From contig NZ_JAHKQJ010000007.1 in the NCBI RefSeq assembly GCF_018861045.1, positions 899,511-963,510 on the forward strand: a DNA stretch of 64,000 bases. Direction: 5' to 3'. The DNA comes from Octadecabacter sp. B2R22. GTDB lineage: Bacteria > Pseudomonadota > Alphaproteobacteria > Rhodobacterales > Rhodobacteraceae. The notes beneath the pieces were generated by a model, which was not told where the DNA came from, made no database searches, and saw only the letters and a program-made list of their open reading frames with translations. Positions within the stretch are counted from its first letter, which is position 1. Each line of letters opens with the position of its first letter. The translations under genes were made by a program, and so were the position numbers. Positions 37,066 through 46,731 of this stretch are shown here, piece after piece.

Positions 37066-38392
37066 GGTAGTCAGACCTTTGCAGCCCGTACTTGGCCATC
37101 TTTTCGTTCAAGGTCCGACGCGGCAAGCACAACTCGTCCATGACACTCACGATGCTGCCTTTGTGGCGGCGCATGGTGTTGTCGATCAACATCCGCTCGA
37201 ACGCTTCAACGAATTCTTTCAGCGGCTTCCCTTCGGTGGTGATGGCAGGTTGCGCTTCGTCGTCCTCATTCATCAACAAGGATGCGATAGTGCCTGACCC
37301 GCGGCGATTCTGAAGCACCGCACGTTCTGCCACGTGATATAGTTGGCGCACATTGCCCGCCCACGGGGCTTGCAACAATTGGGCTGCTTCCTGTGCACTG
37401 ACTTCGGGCGCTTCGCAGCCGTATTCTTCGGCGAACTGTTCGCTCAGGCGGGTAAACAACGTCAGGATATCTTCACCACGTGCCCGCAATGGCGGCACCG
37501 TCATGCGCAAAGCAGCAAGGCGGTAGAACAAATCTGCGCGCAACTCGCTTTCGCAGGTCTTACCCTCATCCTGAAGGTTACAGATCGCGACTATGCGGGT
37601 TTCCGCAGGCGTGCCTTGATCATTGATCGCCGTTGTCAGACGGGCCTGATTGGTGTCCGACAGGCTTTCGATGTCTTCCAGAACCAAAGTCCCACCGCGG
37701 GCTTCTTCGATCGCGGGGATCGGATCATCCTGCCCTGCTGGACCAAACAATCGTTTCGCCAATGCGTCGTCTTCATAGGCCGCACAGGAAATCAAAACGA
37801 ATTTCTTATTCGCCCGCGCCCCAACAGCATGCAAAGCATGCGCCACAAGCGTTTTACCTGTGCCTGTTTCGCCTTCGATCAGGACATGGCCATCCGCTTG
37901 CCCCAGATCGAGAATGTCTTCCTTTAGACGTTCCATCACAGGCGACGCGCCAATCAGTTTCTTCAGCAAGGCCCCGCCGTCAGACAGTTCACGGCGCAGT
38001 TCACGGTTATCCAGCGTCAAACGCCGTGCAACGGTCGCCTTTTTGGCCAGTTCGGTCATGCGATCTGGGTTGAACGGCTTTTCAAGGAAATCAAACGCAC
38101 CAATGCGCATTGCCTCAACCGCCATCGGCACATCGCCGTGGCCCGTGATCATTATAACCGGCAGAGAACTATCAACACCCTTGAGCTTTTTCAGGAACTG
38201 CATTCCGTCCATGCCCGGCATTTTCACGTCACTTACAACGATCCCCGGATAATCTTGACCAAGTCCCTTAAGCGCGTCCTCAGCGCTGGCGAAGGTTTCA
38301 GTGTCATACCCTGACAACGCCAGCCATTGGCTAATCGATTGCCGCATGTCCTGTTCGTCATCAACGATCGCGATTTTCATAGCTTGCGCCAT
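37058..38392 (-). CDS. DctD/NtrC-type response regulator lacking GAFTGA
   Basis: A 444-residue regulator: receiver (Asp55 in SDVKMPG; FLEKPF), AAA+ domain with an intact Walker A GETGTGKT (174-181), a weakened Walker B (LVLEDIE where LFLDEI is usual), and a C-terminal Fis-type HTH (MDELCLPRRTLNEKMAKYGL). The GAFTGA loop that contacts sigma-54 is missing; the segment after LFGP goes directly to AGQDDPIPAIEEARGG. It is cotranscribed with the kinase upstream. Not adjacent to a transporter. Confidence 0.88.
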   Translation of the reverse strand: MAQAMKIAIVDDEQDMRQSISQWLALSGYDTETFASAEDALKGLGQDYPGIVVSDVKMPGMDGMQFLKKLKGVDSSLPVIMITGHGDVPMAVEAMRIGAFDFLEKPFNPDRMTELAKKATVARRLTLDNRELRRELSDGGALLKKLIGASPVMERLKEDILDLGQADGHVLIEGETGTGKTLVAHALHAVGARANKKFVLISCAAYEDDALAKRLFGPAGQDDPIPAIEEARGGTLVLEDIESLSDTNQARLTTAINDQGTPAETRIVAICNLQDEGKTCESELRADLFYRLAALRMTVPPLRARGEDILTLFTRLSEQFAEEYGCEAPEVSAQEAAQLLQAPWAGNVRQLYHVAERAVLQNRRGSGTIASLLMNEDDEAQPAITTEGKPLKEFVEAFERMLIDNTMRRHKGSIVSVMDELCLPRRTLNEKMAKYGLQRSDYLG

Positions 38393-38396
38393 AGCG

Positions 38397-40136
38397 TTAC
38401 TCCGCTGCTTCCATGTCTGAACCCAATATGGGCAGTTCTACCTCAAATACAGCCCCGCCCTTATCAGAATTGCGCGCGGTGAGCCGTCCGCCGAAGTCGT
38501 TTACGATCCCCGAAGAGATAGCAAGCCCCAGCCCAGTGCCGTCGCCGGGCTGCTTTGTGGTGTAGAACGGTTCAAACAGCTCGTCCAAATCCTCAATGCC
38601 GAGGCCATTGTCCCGCACCGTCAGGCGCGCCACGTCCCCTTGGGCAAGCAGGATTTCGACGCGGGGTTCATTGGCAGTTTTGGTGGCGTCCAAGGCGTTT
38701 CGCAGCAGGTTAATAATCACCTGTTCCAGCCGCATGCGGTCCCCGTGAACCATCACAGGGCCATCAGGCAAAGTGCGCGTAATAGCCACTTGACGTTGAC
38801 GCAATTGAGGTTCCATCATCGACAGTGAAGACAGCACAGCGTCCTTAACATCAACGGGTTCGAGGTTATCGGACCCTTTTCGCGCATAGGACTTCAACTG
38901 CTTGGTAATTGCGCCCATGCGTTCGATCAGGCTGTCGATACGCGCCACGGCAACAACCGCTTCTTCAGGACGTTCACGCGCAATCAACAGACGCGCCCCC
39001 GCCAGATAGGTTTTCATTGCGGCAAGTGGTTGGTTCAACTCGTGGCTGACGGCTGCGGACATTTCGCCCAAGGCGGCCAGCTTACTGGTTTGCGCCATCG
39101 TTTGTTCCGCCACCTCAAGGTCCTTTTCGACCTTTTCGCGTTCGGCAACTTCCCGCTGTAGGCGGATATTCAACTGGCGAAGCTCCGCCGATTCCAACTG
39201 GAACATGCGCGCCGCGAGATTAGATTTACGCGACAGGAACCAGAACAGCCCCGCCAAAAGAATAGCGAATCCCATAATTTCCAGTGCAAGGATCGCGTTT
39301 ACCCGTTCGCGAACCGACTGAAACGTGGTGAAACTGATGACCTGCCAGCCTTGGAACGGCACGCGGACTTCTTGGCGCATCACGCCGTCCCCGCGCAGAT
39401 ACGCATCGATAGGCAAAGCAGACCAATCCGGCGCGCCGCGCAATGCACGCTCAATCGCGGATTGCGGTTCGAGAAGCGCAATCCCTTCTTCTTCCGTGCG
39501 TCCGCGCCAACGGGGTTCGGTCGCAAGGATCGCGCGGCCGTCCGCGTCGAGCACCATCACCGCATCCGAAATACCGGCCCAAGACCGTTCAAGTTTCGCC
39601 AGATCAACAGCGACCGACACAACGCCGATGCCTAGACCGCCATCTTCAATGCGGCGGGAATAGCTAAAATCAAATCCGCCCTCTTCGCGCTCATCCACAG
39701 TGAATGTCGTGGTATTCGAGCGCAGCGCCTGCACAAATGCTTCTTGATCGCGGCGGTTTTCGCCCAAACGTTCGCGGTCTGTGGCAGCGACAACGCGCCC
39801 GTCCGTGTCCATCATCAACAAAGAAGCCGCGCCGATCTCATCCACAAAGGACAACAGCCGTGCCGTGGACTGTGTGTAGTCACCGGAATTGAGCGCGCCA
39901 ATCAGTGCAGGGTCACGGGCCAACAGTTGCGGCACAATTGAATTACGCTGCAACTCACTCAAAAGGTTGGCAGAATAAAGCGCCAAACGCACTTCAGCAG
40001 AACTGCGCGTTCGTTCCGTAAAACGTTCTGTAAGCAAGGTGTTGGACACGTAGATAACAGTACAAGCCAACAGGATCAGCGCGACAACCAAACCGCGCGT
40101 CCACCAAACAAACGAAATTCGGGATCGTCCCGCCAC
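38397..40136 (-). CDS. DctB-type sensor histidine kinase
   Basis: A 579-residue two-span membrane kinase. N-terminal helix (TRGLVVALILLACTVIYV), a periplasmic sensor of about 250 residues, a second helix (ILALEIMGFAILLAGLFWFL), a coiled coil (RLQREVAEREKVEKDLEVAEQTM) and the kinase core with GEMSAAVSHELNQPLAAMKTYLAGA and the HATPase boxes NLLRNALDAT, VRDNGLGI and GTGLGLAISSGI. It forms a second DctB/DctD-type pair besides that at 19120. The signal is unknown. Confidence 0.9.
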   Translation of the reverse strand: MAGRSRISFVWWTRGLVVALILLACTVIYVSNTLLTERFTERTRSSAEVRLALYSANLLSELQRNSIVPQLLARDPALIGALNSGDYTQSTARLLSFVDEIGAASLLMMDTDGRVVAATDRERLGENRRDQEAFVQALRSNTTTFTVDEREEGGFDFSYSRRIEDGGLGIGVVSVAVDLAKLERSWAGISDAVMVLDADGRAILATEPRWRGRTEEEGIALLEPQSAIERALRGAPDWSALPIDAYLRGDGVMRQEVRVPFQGWQVISFTTFQSVRERVNAILALEIMGFAILLAGLFWFLSRKSNLAARMFQLESAELRQLNIRLQREVAEREKVEKDLEVAEQTMAQTSKLAALGEMSAAVSHELNQPLAAMKTYLAGARLLIARERPEEAVVAVARIDSLIERMGAITKQLKSYARKGSDNLEPVDVKDAVLSSLSMMEPQLRQRQVAITRTLPDGPVMVHGDRMRLEQVIINLLRNALDATKTANEPRVEILLAQGDVARLTVRDNGLGIEDLDELFEPFYTTKQPGDGTGLGLAISSGIVNDFGGRLTARNSDKGGAVFEVELPILGSDMEAAE

Positions 40137-40235
40137 CTTTTACATTACCCCCAGCAACATCGGGGCACAGCCGCACCTGGCCCCGCTACATCAGGTAAGA
40201 CTACAGCGCACAACTTGCACCGTCCATCTTTTGGC

Positions 40236-40904
40236 TTAGGCCGTTGTCAATTGGCTCAGCAGACCAGCGAAAAGGCGCTGACCGTCTGTATTGCCATGAG
40301 CCTCTTCAAAGGCGCGTTCTGGGTGCGGCATCATACCAAGCACACGGCGGTTATCTGAAAGGATACCAGCGATATCAGCGCGGCTGCCGTTCGGGTTATC
40401 TGTGTAGGTAAAGGCCACACGGTCATCGCCCTGCAGGCGCGCAATCGTTTCATCGTCAGCAAAATAGTTGCCGTCGTGGTGCGCGATCGGAATGCCAATT
40501 TCGGCACCGGCGTTGTAGCCCTCAGTGTAGCCGCTATTTGACGTTTCCACTTTCAAACCAACGGTTTGGCAGATGTATTTCAACCCAGCATTGCGCAGCA
40601 AAGCACCCGGAAGCAAACCTGTTTCAGTCAAGACCTGAAACCCATTACAGACGCCCAAAACATAGCCGCCCGCATTGGCGTGATCGACGACCGCCTTACA
40701 AATCGGAGAGTTCGCAGCAATCGCACCGCAGCGCAGGTAATCGCCAAACGAAAACCCACCGGGGATCGCGACCAGATCGACACCTTTGGGAAGTGCTGCA
40801 TCCTTGTGCCAAACGACCTCAACGTCCGCGCCAGATTTCTCAAGCGCAACGGCCATATCGCGATCACAGTTGGATCCGGGGAATTGGATGACCGCCGCCT
40901 TCAT
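40236..40904 (-). CDS. purQ: Phosphoribosylformylglycinamidine synthase subunit PurQ
   Basis: A 222-residue glutaminase subunit supplying ammonia to PurL. The class I glutamine amidotransferase Cys is in [11 protein letters not shown] and the His/Glu pair in [20 protein letters not shown] at the start is typical. Start at 40904 overlaps purS stop (ATGA). Confidence 0.96.
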   Translation of the reverse strand: MKAAVIQFPGSNCDRDMAVALEKSGADVEVVWHKDAALPKGVDLVAIPGGFSFGDYLRCGAIAANSPICKAVVDHANAGGYVLGVCNGFQVLTETGLLPGALLRNAGLKYICQTVGLKVETSNSGYTEGYNAGAEIGIPIAHHDGNYFADDETIARLQGDDRVAFTYTDNPNGSRADIAGILSDNRRVLGMMPHPERAFEEAHGNTDGQRLFAGLLSQLTTA

Positions 40905-41131
40905 AGCACTTCGATCCGATAGCTTTCGATCACCATGTTCGCCAGAAGCTTTTCGCACATCTCACCAATCTGTGCTTCGGTCGTGCCGTCCGCCAGATCA
41001 AGTTCAATCACCTTGCCCTGACGCACACCGTTGACGCCTTCAAAACCCATCGCGCCAAGCGCGTGTTTTACCGCGGCCCCCTGCGGGTCCAGAACACCGT
41101 TTTTCAACATCACGTGGACACGGGCTTTCAT
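40901..41131 (-). CDS. purS: Phosphoribosylformylglycinamidine synthase subunit PurS
   Basis: A 76-residue protein with [23 protein letters not shown] and [11 protein letters not shown], the PurS pattern. PurS assembles PurQ and PurL in the multi-subunit enzyme. Start 41131 is preceded by AAAGGAATTACC. It belongs to a purC-purS-purQ operon. Confidence 0.95.
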   Translation of the reverse strand: MKARVHVMLKNGVLDPQGAAVKHALGAMGFEGVNGVRQGKVIELDLADGTTEAQIGEMCEKLLANMVIESYRIEVL

Positions 41132-41189
41132 ATGGTAATTCCTTTTGTTCGTTCGGCAGTTGCGCAATTGCGCACTTCGTTCAGTTAAC

Positions 41190-41951
41190 TCAGTTGATCA
41201 ACGTCGGTTTGGACGTAGGTGGTGCATTCTGTGGCAACACGCCAAGACGTTTGGCGACTTCCGTATAGGCATCCGCCAAATCGCCCAGATCGCGACGGAA
41301 CACATCCTTGTCGAGCTTGCGGCCCGTCTCAATGTCCCACAAGCGGCAGCTGTCAGGGCTGATTTCGTCGGCAATAACCAGACGCATAAAGTCATTGTCC
41401 CAAACACGGCCAATCTCGATTTTGAAATCGATCAGCTTGATGCCAACACCGTGCATCACACCGGCCATGAAATCATTCACACGCAAAGCCAGCGCGACCA
41501 TATCATCCAAGTCCTGCTGAGAGGCCCAGTTAAACGCAATGATGTATTCTTCAGGAACCAACGGATCACCCAGAGAATCATCTTTGTAGGAGAATTCAAC
41601 GATCGGACGCGGCAAAGGTGTGCCCTCTTCCATGCCAAGACGCTTGGCCATGGTGCCTGCGGCAAAATTGCGCACGATCACTTCGAGCGGAATAATTTCG
41701 ACCTGACGGATCAGTTGTTCGCGCATGTTGATGCGTTTGATGAAATGGGTCGGAACGCCGATGCGTTGCAGACCAAGCATAAAAAACTCGCTCAGGCGGT
41801 TGTTCAACACGCCTTTGCCGTCAATCACGTCTTTCTTTTCAGCATTAAACGCCGTGGCATCGTCTTTGAAGTACTGGATCAACGTCCCGGGCTCAGTGCC
41901 CTCATAGAGGATCTTTGCCTTGCCTTCATAAACCAGTTTGCGACGTGCCAT
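41190..41951 (-). CDS. purC: SAICAR synthetase
   Basis: A 253-residue enzyme joining CAIR and aspartate with [34 protein letters not shown] at the start, then [21 protein letters not shown] and [13 protein letters not shown], are diagnostic. First gene of the purC-purS-purQ operon. Confidence 0.97.
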   Translation of the reverse strand: MARRKLVYEGKAKILYEGTEPGTLIQYFKDDATAFNAEKKDVIDGKGVLNNRLSEFFMLGLQRIGVPTHFIKRINMREQLIRQVEIIPLEVIVRNFAAGTMAKRLGMEEGTPLPRPIVEFSYKDDSLGDPLVPEEYIIAFNWASQQDLDDMVALALRVNDFMAGVMHGVGIKLIDFKIEIGRVWDNDFMRLVIADEISPDSCRLWDIETGRKLDKDVFRRDLGDLADAYTEVAKRLGVLPQNAPPTSKPTLIN

Positions 41952-42101
41952 GCTGTCTCCTTGCTTGGCCCTGCCCTTGGGGGATCAAAGGTGTCTGTAG
42001 TGGCCACTTGCGCGCGTCATAAGCCAAGCCCCCCTTGCGGGCAAGCGCCGCGAGGGGCATATCTAGGGAGACCACGAAACATTCCCTGTGAGGAGCAGAC
42101 A

Positions 42102-42416
42102 ATGTCCACCTTTGATGACCGCGAAAACGCTTTTGAAAACAAATTCGCCCATGACGCAGAAATGCAGTTCAAGGCCGACGCACGCCGCAACAAACTGGTT
42201 GGCCTTTGGGCTGCTGGTCTGCTTGGCAAAGATGCGGATGCCGCTGCCGAGTACGCCAAAGAGGTCGTTAAATCCGATTTTGAAGAAGCGGGCCACGAAG
42301 ATGTTTACCGCAAGCTGTTCAACGACGTTGGCCACCTGACAGACGAAGCCGCGATCCGCGCCAAAATGGCTGAGTGCATGGCAGAAGCCAAAGCACAGCT
42401 GATGGACGAAGCCTAA
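42102..42416 (+). CDS. F1-ATPase zeta inhibitor subunit (DUF1476)
   Basis: A 104-residue protein beginning STFDDRENAFENKFAHDAEMQFKA, with a four-helix pattern and KLVGLWAAGLLGKDADAA. This family is the alphaproteobacterial zeta subunit, known from Paracoccus, that blocks F1-ATPase from hydrolysing ATP. The start at 42102 has GAGGAG upstream; a much longer open frame that runs antisense through purC is rejected. Confidence 0.92.
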   Translation: MSTFDDRENAFENKFAHDAEMQFKADARRNKLVGLWAAGLLGKDADAAAEYAKEVVKSDFEEAGHEDVYRKLFNDVGHLTDEAAIRAKMAECMAEAKAQLMDEA

Positions 42417-42485
42417 GGTTTCCCCAAAAGTTTGAATTTACCGAACAATTTGAAGGAAATACCCTTCAAAGTTCAACAAGGTTTC

Positions 42486-42520
42486 AGGCCAAGGTGATTG
42501 ATTTCACCTTGGCCTTTACC
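42486..42520 (+). terminator. Terminator after zeta inhibitor gene
   Basis: A 12-bp stem (AGGCCAAGGTGA pairing with TCACCTTGGCCT) with a six-base loop, followed by TTACCTTT. It lies 70 bases after the stop codon. Confidence 0.85.
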
Positions 42521-42597
42521 TTTCCAAAACCACCCTTCGTTTAGCCTGACCTTGGTGACTGGCCCCAAATTGGGCCGGTATTGGGAATGGAAATATC

Positions 42598-44502
42598 ATG
42601 GCGACAGGTGAAGTGCCTTCGGGCCCTATTCGCACGGGATTTGATCGGGTCACGTCCGGATCAATGATAACAAATCTGCTGCCCTTGGCGGCACTGGTTT
42701 TGTTTGGGACTCTCTTTATCAAACATATTTCGGGCCTAGACCCCGTTATGATTTGGGCCGCGATTGATGCCATGGCACCGTGGCAATGGCTCGTTGCGCT
42801 GATCTTTACCGCGCTCAGTTTTCGCGCCGTGGGCACATATGATGTTTTGGTTCACGCCGTCTTGCGCACGGGTCAACGCCCAAAAGCCGCCCGCGCTGCA
42901 GGAATCAAGGCCATTGCCCTGTCCCAAACGTTGGGATTCGGAGCGTTGACCGGAGCACTCGTGCGGTGGCGTTGCCTTCCGGACGTCCCTCTCGGCAAGG
43001 TTCTGCGCCTGTCCGCAGTCGTCAGCCTGTCCTTTCTGGCAGCACTGGCTGTTGTCTGCGCCCTAGTCGTGCCGCTGTCTGGGTTGTTGGACGCACGTTT
43101 GGTGTCAAACAGCGCCGTTTTCTTTGCGGGAATTCTTGCAATTCCTGCAATGATCGCTCTGGCACGCCTTGCGCATCACCTGCGTTGGATCCCGGCACCC
43201 GTTGGGGCGGGCACGCTGATCGCGCTGCTCACGGCAACCTTTGCAGACACAGCCTTTGCGGCTGGTGCACTTTGGGTTTTATGGCCCGACGCGGTCCCCT
43301 ACCACTTGTTGTTTGCCGCCTACCTTGTGGCACTGGGGGCGGGTCTTTTGTCCAACGCGCCGGGCGGCGTCGGGGCCTTTGATCTGTCCCTTCTGGCGAT
43401 GTTGCCTGTCACCGATGATGCCTCTGCCATGGCCGCCGTTCTTGCGTTCCGTCTTCTGTACTACGCACTGCCCGCTGCGATTGCCCTGATCGGCCTTTTG
43501 CGCCCGAACACTGTCGTGCAAGACATCACGCCAGATCACCCGGAGGCGGGGTTGCTGAAACAATCGGCGCAGCTATCCCAATATGGACAAACCTCTGTTC
43601 TAACCTTGCCCTGTTTGGGCGGCGGCGCTGTGCTGGGGGATTTGCCAGCTGGCGCAGCCCTCGCAGCTCGACCGTTCAAGCACCCGAAAACATTGTATAA
43701 ATGTTCACCCGAACAAGCGTCACAGGCCCGCGCGGCGGGGTGGGCCGTATTGCGTTGCGCCCAAGACGCTGTGATCCGCCCGCAAACATGGTCGCCCGAC
43801 CGCCCCGCCTGCCGCCAATTGCGCCGCGCGCTGCGCCACTTTGAGACCTCCGGTCTAACAATTTCCGAAGTGCGCGATATGGCCCACCTGCGCCCCGTCG
43901 CCGAAAACTGGGTGGCCTCCCACGGGCGCGAAAAAGGCCACTCCATGGGGCTATATTGCCCTGACTACCTCTCCTCACAACGGGTGTTTGCTGCATTTGA
44001 TGGCAGCACCCCGGTCGCCTTTGTCAGCTTTCATACGGGCGATGTCTGGACGCTTGATCTCATGCGCCATGAAGATGCGATCCCAGATGGTACGATGCAT
44101 GCCCTTATCGTTACGGCCATTCATGCGGCGCGCGAGGGCAAGGCCGCGTTCCTGTCGCTCGCCTCGGTTCCCGCATTCAACGCCGATCTTCCGTTCGCGA
44201 ACCGGATTATGGAGTCTTCCGCAGGTTTGCGGCGTTTTAAGGCGTCGTTTGGGCCTGAATGGAAGTCCCGTTACATCTGCGCCAAAGGGCCACTGCGGCT
44301 GATCCTTGCGGGGGCGTCGCTGACCTACAGCATTCACTTTCCTGCAAAAATCCAACCCACAGAGCCTGACTACAATTCCATTCAGCGACATGATGAAGAT
44401 TATTCAATTGCACCTATTGCCCCCCCGTGCGAAGCGCAGTCTCGCATCAACGGAGCCCTGACCCATGACAAACGCCCTCAGCGAACTGCTTTCAACACGT
44501 GA
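42598..44502 (+). CDS. MprF-like membrane protein with DUF2156 domain
   Basis: A 634-residue protein. Residues about 20-310 form eight or more membrane helices of the LPG-synthase flippase type (ALSFRAVGTYDVLVHAVLRTG and SNAPGGVGAFDLSLLAMLP are typical). Residues about 330-600 are the soluble DUF2156 acyl/aminoacyl-transferase domain (FHTGDVWTLDLMRHEDAIPDGTMHALIV; SLASVPAFNADLPFANRIME; GLRRFKASFGPEWKSRYIC). MprF proteins transfer lysine or alanine from tRNA to phosphatidylglycerol and flip the product; the specificity here is unknown. The 3' end overlaps the next gene by 38 bases. Confidence 0.85.
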   Translation: MATGEVPSGPIRTGFDRVTSGSMITNLLPLAALVLFGTLFIKHISGLDPVMIWAAIDAMAPWQWLVALIFTALSFRAVGTYDVLVHAVLRTGQRPKAARAAGIKAIALSQTLGFGALTGALVRWRCLPDVPLGKVLRLSAVVSLSFLAALAVVCALVVPLSGLLDARLVSNSAVFFAGILAIPAMIALARLAHHLRWIPAPVGAGTLIALLTATFADTAFAAGALWVLWPDAVPYHLLFAAYLVALGAGLLSNAPGGVGAFDLSLLAMLPVTDDASAMAAVLAFRLLYYALPAAIALIGLLRPNTVVQDITPDHPEAGLLKQSAQLSQYGQTSVLTLPCLGGGAVLGDLPAGAALAARPFKHPKTLYKCSPEQASQARAAGWAVLRCAQDAVIRPQTWSPDRPACRQLRRALRHFETSGLTISEVRDMAHLRPVAENWVASHGREKGHSMGLYCPDYLSSQRVFAAFDGSTPVAFVSFHTGDVWTLDLMRHEDAIPDGTMHALIVTAIHAAREGKAAFLSLASVPAFNADLPFANRIMESSAGLRRFKASFGPEWKSRYICAKGPLRLILAGASLTYSIHFPAKIQPTEPDYNSIQRHDEDYSIAPIAPPCEAQSRINGALTHDKRPQRTAFNT

Positions 44503-45478
44503 CTGGCTTTTGGCCGATGGCGCCACTGGCACGACCCTGTTCAACATGGGTCTGCAATCAGGCGATGCCCCAGAGTTTTGGAACTTTGATCACGTCGACC
44601 GCATCACCGCCCTGTATCAAGGCGCTGTAGACGCAGGTTCGGACATGTTCCTGACCAATACATTCGGCGGCAACGCATCGCGGTTGAAATTGCACGGTGG
44701 CGAAAAGCAGGTGCATGAGATCAACAAAGCCGGCGCAGAGATCGCCCGCGAAGTTGCAGACAAATCCGGCCGCAAGGTTGTCGTTGCTGGATCCGTAGGA
44801 CCAACGGGCGACATCATGGTACCCATGGGGTCACTGACGTTTGAATCCGCAGTTGAGATGTTTCACGAACAAGCCGAAGGTCTGAAAGCGGGCGGCGCGG
44901 ATGTGTGTTGGGTCGAAACGATCTCGGCTGCAGAAGAATTCAAAGCCGCGGCAGCCGCCTTTGCGCTGGCCGACATGCCATGGTGTGGCACCATGAGCTT
45001 TGACACCGCGGGTCGTACAATGATGGGCCTAACCAGCGCCGAATTGGTGAAACTGGTCGGCAAACTGCCCAATGCCCCGCTGGCATTTGGTGCAAACTGT
45101 GGTGTCGGGTCATCTGACCTGCTGCGCACTGTGCTTGGCTTTCAGGCCGCGGGCCCAGAACAACCAGTCATTGCCAAAGGCAACGCTGGCATTCCGAAAT
45201 ACGTTGACGGCCACATCCACTATGATGGCACACCTGAACTGATGGCTGATTATGCCTGCCTTGCGCGCGACAGTGGCGCGACAATTATCGGCGGCTGCTG
45301 TGGCACGACCCCAGAACACCTGCGCGCCATGCGCGAAGCACTGGAAACACGTCCCAAGGGCCCAGCCCCGACGCTGGACGCGATTGCAGAAGCTCTTGGC
45401 GGGTTCTCTTCGGAATCCGATGGCACGGACGGCGGTGGCCCAACCCGCGCACCACGTCGCGGACGTCGTCGCAGCTAA
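44465..45478 (+). CDS. bmt: Homocysteine S-methyltransferase domain protein (BMT/MetH N-terminal type)
   Basis: A 337-residue protein with the Cys-type zinc site of the homocysteine methyltransferases: Cys212 in ANCGVG and Cys278/Cys279 in GGCCGTTPEH. It corresponds to the homocysteine-binding module of MetH, without pterin, cobalamin or activation domains. The neighbouring corrinoid protein (46732) and DUF1638 (48108) fit the split methionine synthase known from Phaeobacter. It is often annotated as betaine-homocysteine methyltransferase, but cobalamin is the likely donor. The C-terminus is Gly/Arg-rich. Confidence 0.88.
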   Translation: MTNALSELLSTRDWLLADGATGTTLFNMGLQSGDAPEFWNFDHVDRITALYQGAVDAGSDMFLTNTFGGNASRLKLHGGEKQVHEINKAGAEIAREVADKSGRKVVVAGSVGPTGDIMVPMGSLTFESAVEMFHEQAEGLKAGGADVCWVETISAAEEFKAAAAAFALADMPWCGTMSFDTAGRTMMGLTSAELVKLVGKLPNAPLAFGANCGVGSSDLLRTVLGFQAAGPEQPVIAKGNAGIPKYVDGHIHYDGTPELMADYACLARDSGATIIGGCCGTTPEHLRAMREALETRPKGPAPTLDAIAEALGGFSSESDGTDGGGPTRAPRRGRRRS

Positions 45479-45486
45479 GACCGCGG

Positions 45487-46566
45487 CTAAAACAGGCTCA
45501 TCTGATCGCCCTTGCGTGGCGGAACCGAAAACAGGTCCCGTCGCAGCGGCATGCGTACGCCGTCCAACCCATAACGCGAACGGGCAATGGTAAGGCGTTG
45601 TTTCATCTGCTGTGCCCAGATGCCCTGCCCCGTCATACGGGTCCCGAAATCCGCTTCATAAAGCTTACCACCGTGAAGTTCGCGCACCCGGTTCATGATC
45701 CGGTTCGCGCGGTCTGGGAAATGCACCTGCGCCCATTCTTCAAACAGCGGCGCGACCTCAAGCGGTAGGCGCAACATGATTGCCGTCGCCGATGTGGCCC
45801 CCGCCTCTTTCCCCGCCTCGAGAATCGATTCCAATTCATGGTCCGTTAAAGCCGGAACCATAGGCGCTGCTGAAACGGTGACAGGAATGCCCGCAGCCGC
45901 CAGACGCTCAATCATCAAAAGCCGCCGCTTAGGGCTTGGAACGCGGGGTTCCATTGCCCTTGAAATCTGCGGGTCCAACGTTGTGACCGACACGCCAACC
46001 CGCGCCAAACCATCGCCGGCCATTTCTTTTAGGATATCGATGTCGCGTTCGATCAAGCTTCCTTTGGTGACAATGCTGACCGGATGGTGGAAATCGCGCA
46101 AGACTTCCAAGATCCCACGCATAATTCCATGCGTCTTTTCAATCGGTTGATACGGGTCGGTGTAGGTTCCAATCGCCAGAACGTCTGGCCGATATGACTT
46201 CTTTCGCAACTCGTCTTCCAGAACCTGTGGTGCTGTTGGGCGTGCGATCAGGCGGCTTTCAAAATCCTGACCGGGCGACATCCCCAACCACGCATGACCA
46301 GGCCTTGCAAAACAGTAGACGCACCCGTGTTCACATCCCCGATACGGGTTGATCGAACGATCAAACGGCACATCTGGTGATGCGTTTCGGGTGATAACCT
46401 TTCGTGGCACTTCAACAGCAACCTCGGTGCGCAAGGTCCCCTCCTCTGGGGCATCCCAACCATCATCGACTGCAATCCGCGCATAGGGTTCAAATCGACC
46501 AACGGTATTGCTGATCGCACCACGTCCGCGCGCTTGGCCGCGTTGTAAGTCCTGAGTCTCTCTCAT
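45487..46566 (-). CDS. PA0069/Rv2578c-family radical SAM protein
   Basis: A 359-residue protein with the radical SAM cluster motif CxxxCxxC at Cys78, Cys82 and Cys85 (GCEHGCVYCFARP). Followed by IGTYTDPYQPIEKTHGIMRG and VSVTTLDPQISRAMEPRVPSPKRRL, as in the Rv2578c family related to spore photoproduct lyase. Such genes are often under DNA-damage control. Start 46566 has no ribosome site but lies just after a promoter-like TACATT. A perfect SOS box overlaps the promoter. Confidence 0.85.
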   Translation of the reverse strand: MRETQDLQRGQARGRGAISNTVGRFEPYARIAVDDGWDAPEEGTLRTEVAVEVPRKVITRNASPDVPFDRSINPYRGCEHGCVYCFARPGHAWLGMSPGQDFESRLIARPTAPQVLEDELRKKSYRPDVLAIGTYTDPYQPIEKTHGIMRGILEVLRDFHHPVSIVTKGSLIERDIDILKEMAGDGLARVGVSVTTLDPQISRAMEPRVPSPKRRLLMIERLAAAGIPVTVSAAPMVPALTDHELESILEAGKEAGATSATAIMLRLPLEVAPLFEEWAQVHFPDRANRIMNRVRELHGGKLYEADFGTRMTGQGIWAQQMKQRLTIARSRYGLDGVRMPLRRDLFSVPPRKGDQMSLF

Positions 46567-46578
46567 TCGCCGAATGTA

Positions 46579-46593
46579 GAACAAATACAGAAC
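46579..46593 (-). promoter_or_regulatory. SOS box (LexA) upstream of radical SAM gene
   Basis: On the minus strand GTTC-TGTATTT-GTTC, an exact match to the alphaproteobacterial LexA consensus GTTC-N7-GTTC. It directly precedes TACATT (46573-46578), a plausible -10, and lies 13 bases upstream of the ATG at 46566. Promoter overlap is the standard repression layout. Confidence 0.8.
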
Positions 46594-46731
46594 AAATGAA
46601 CACCCCTCACATTGATAGCGCAAAGTATTCATTTGCATCCAAGTCGCTCTGCAGGCACTCAATGTCGCAATCGGTCCAGACCAAAGTAGTGGTTTCAGCC
46701 CAAATCAGGGTAGACAACAAAGGATTCCAAC

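Noticed and set aside
41145-42101. The long plus-strand open frame that precedes the zeta inhibitor in the same frame
   Set aside because: It is antisense to purC; the DUF1476 homology and GAGGAG indicate a start at 42102.
46600-46731. SAM or SAH riboswitch before the corrinoid gene
   Set aside because: I could not find the conserved cores of SAM-II, SAH or SAM/SAH families in this stretch.
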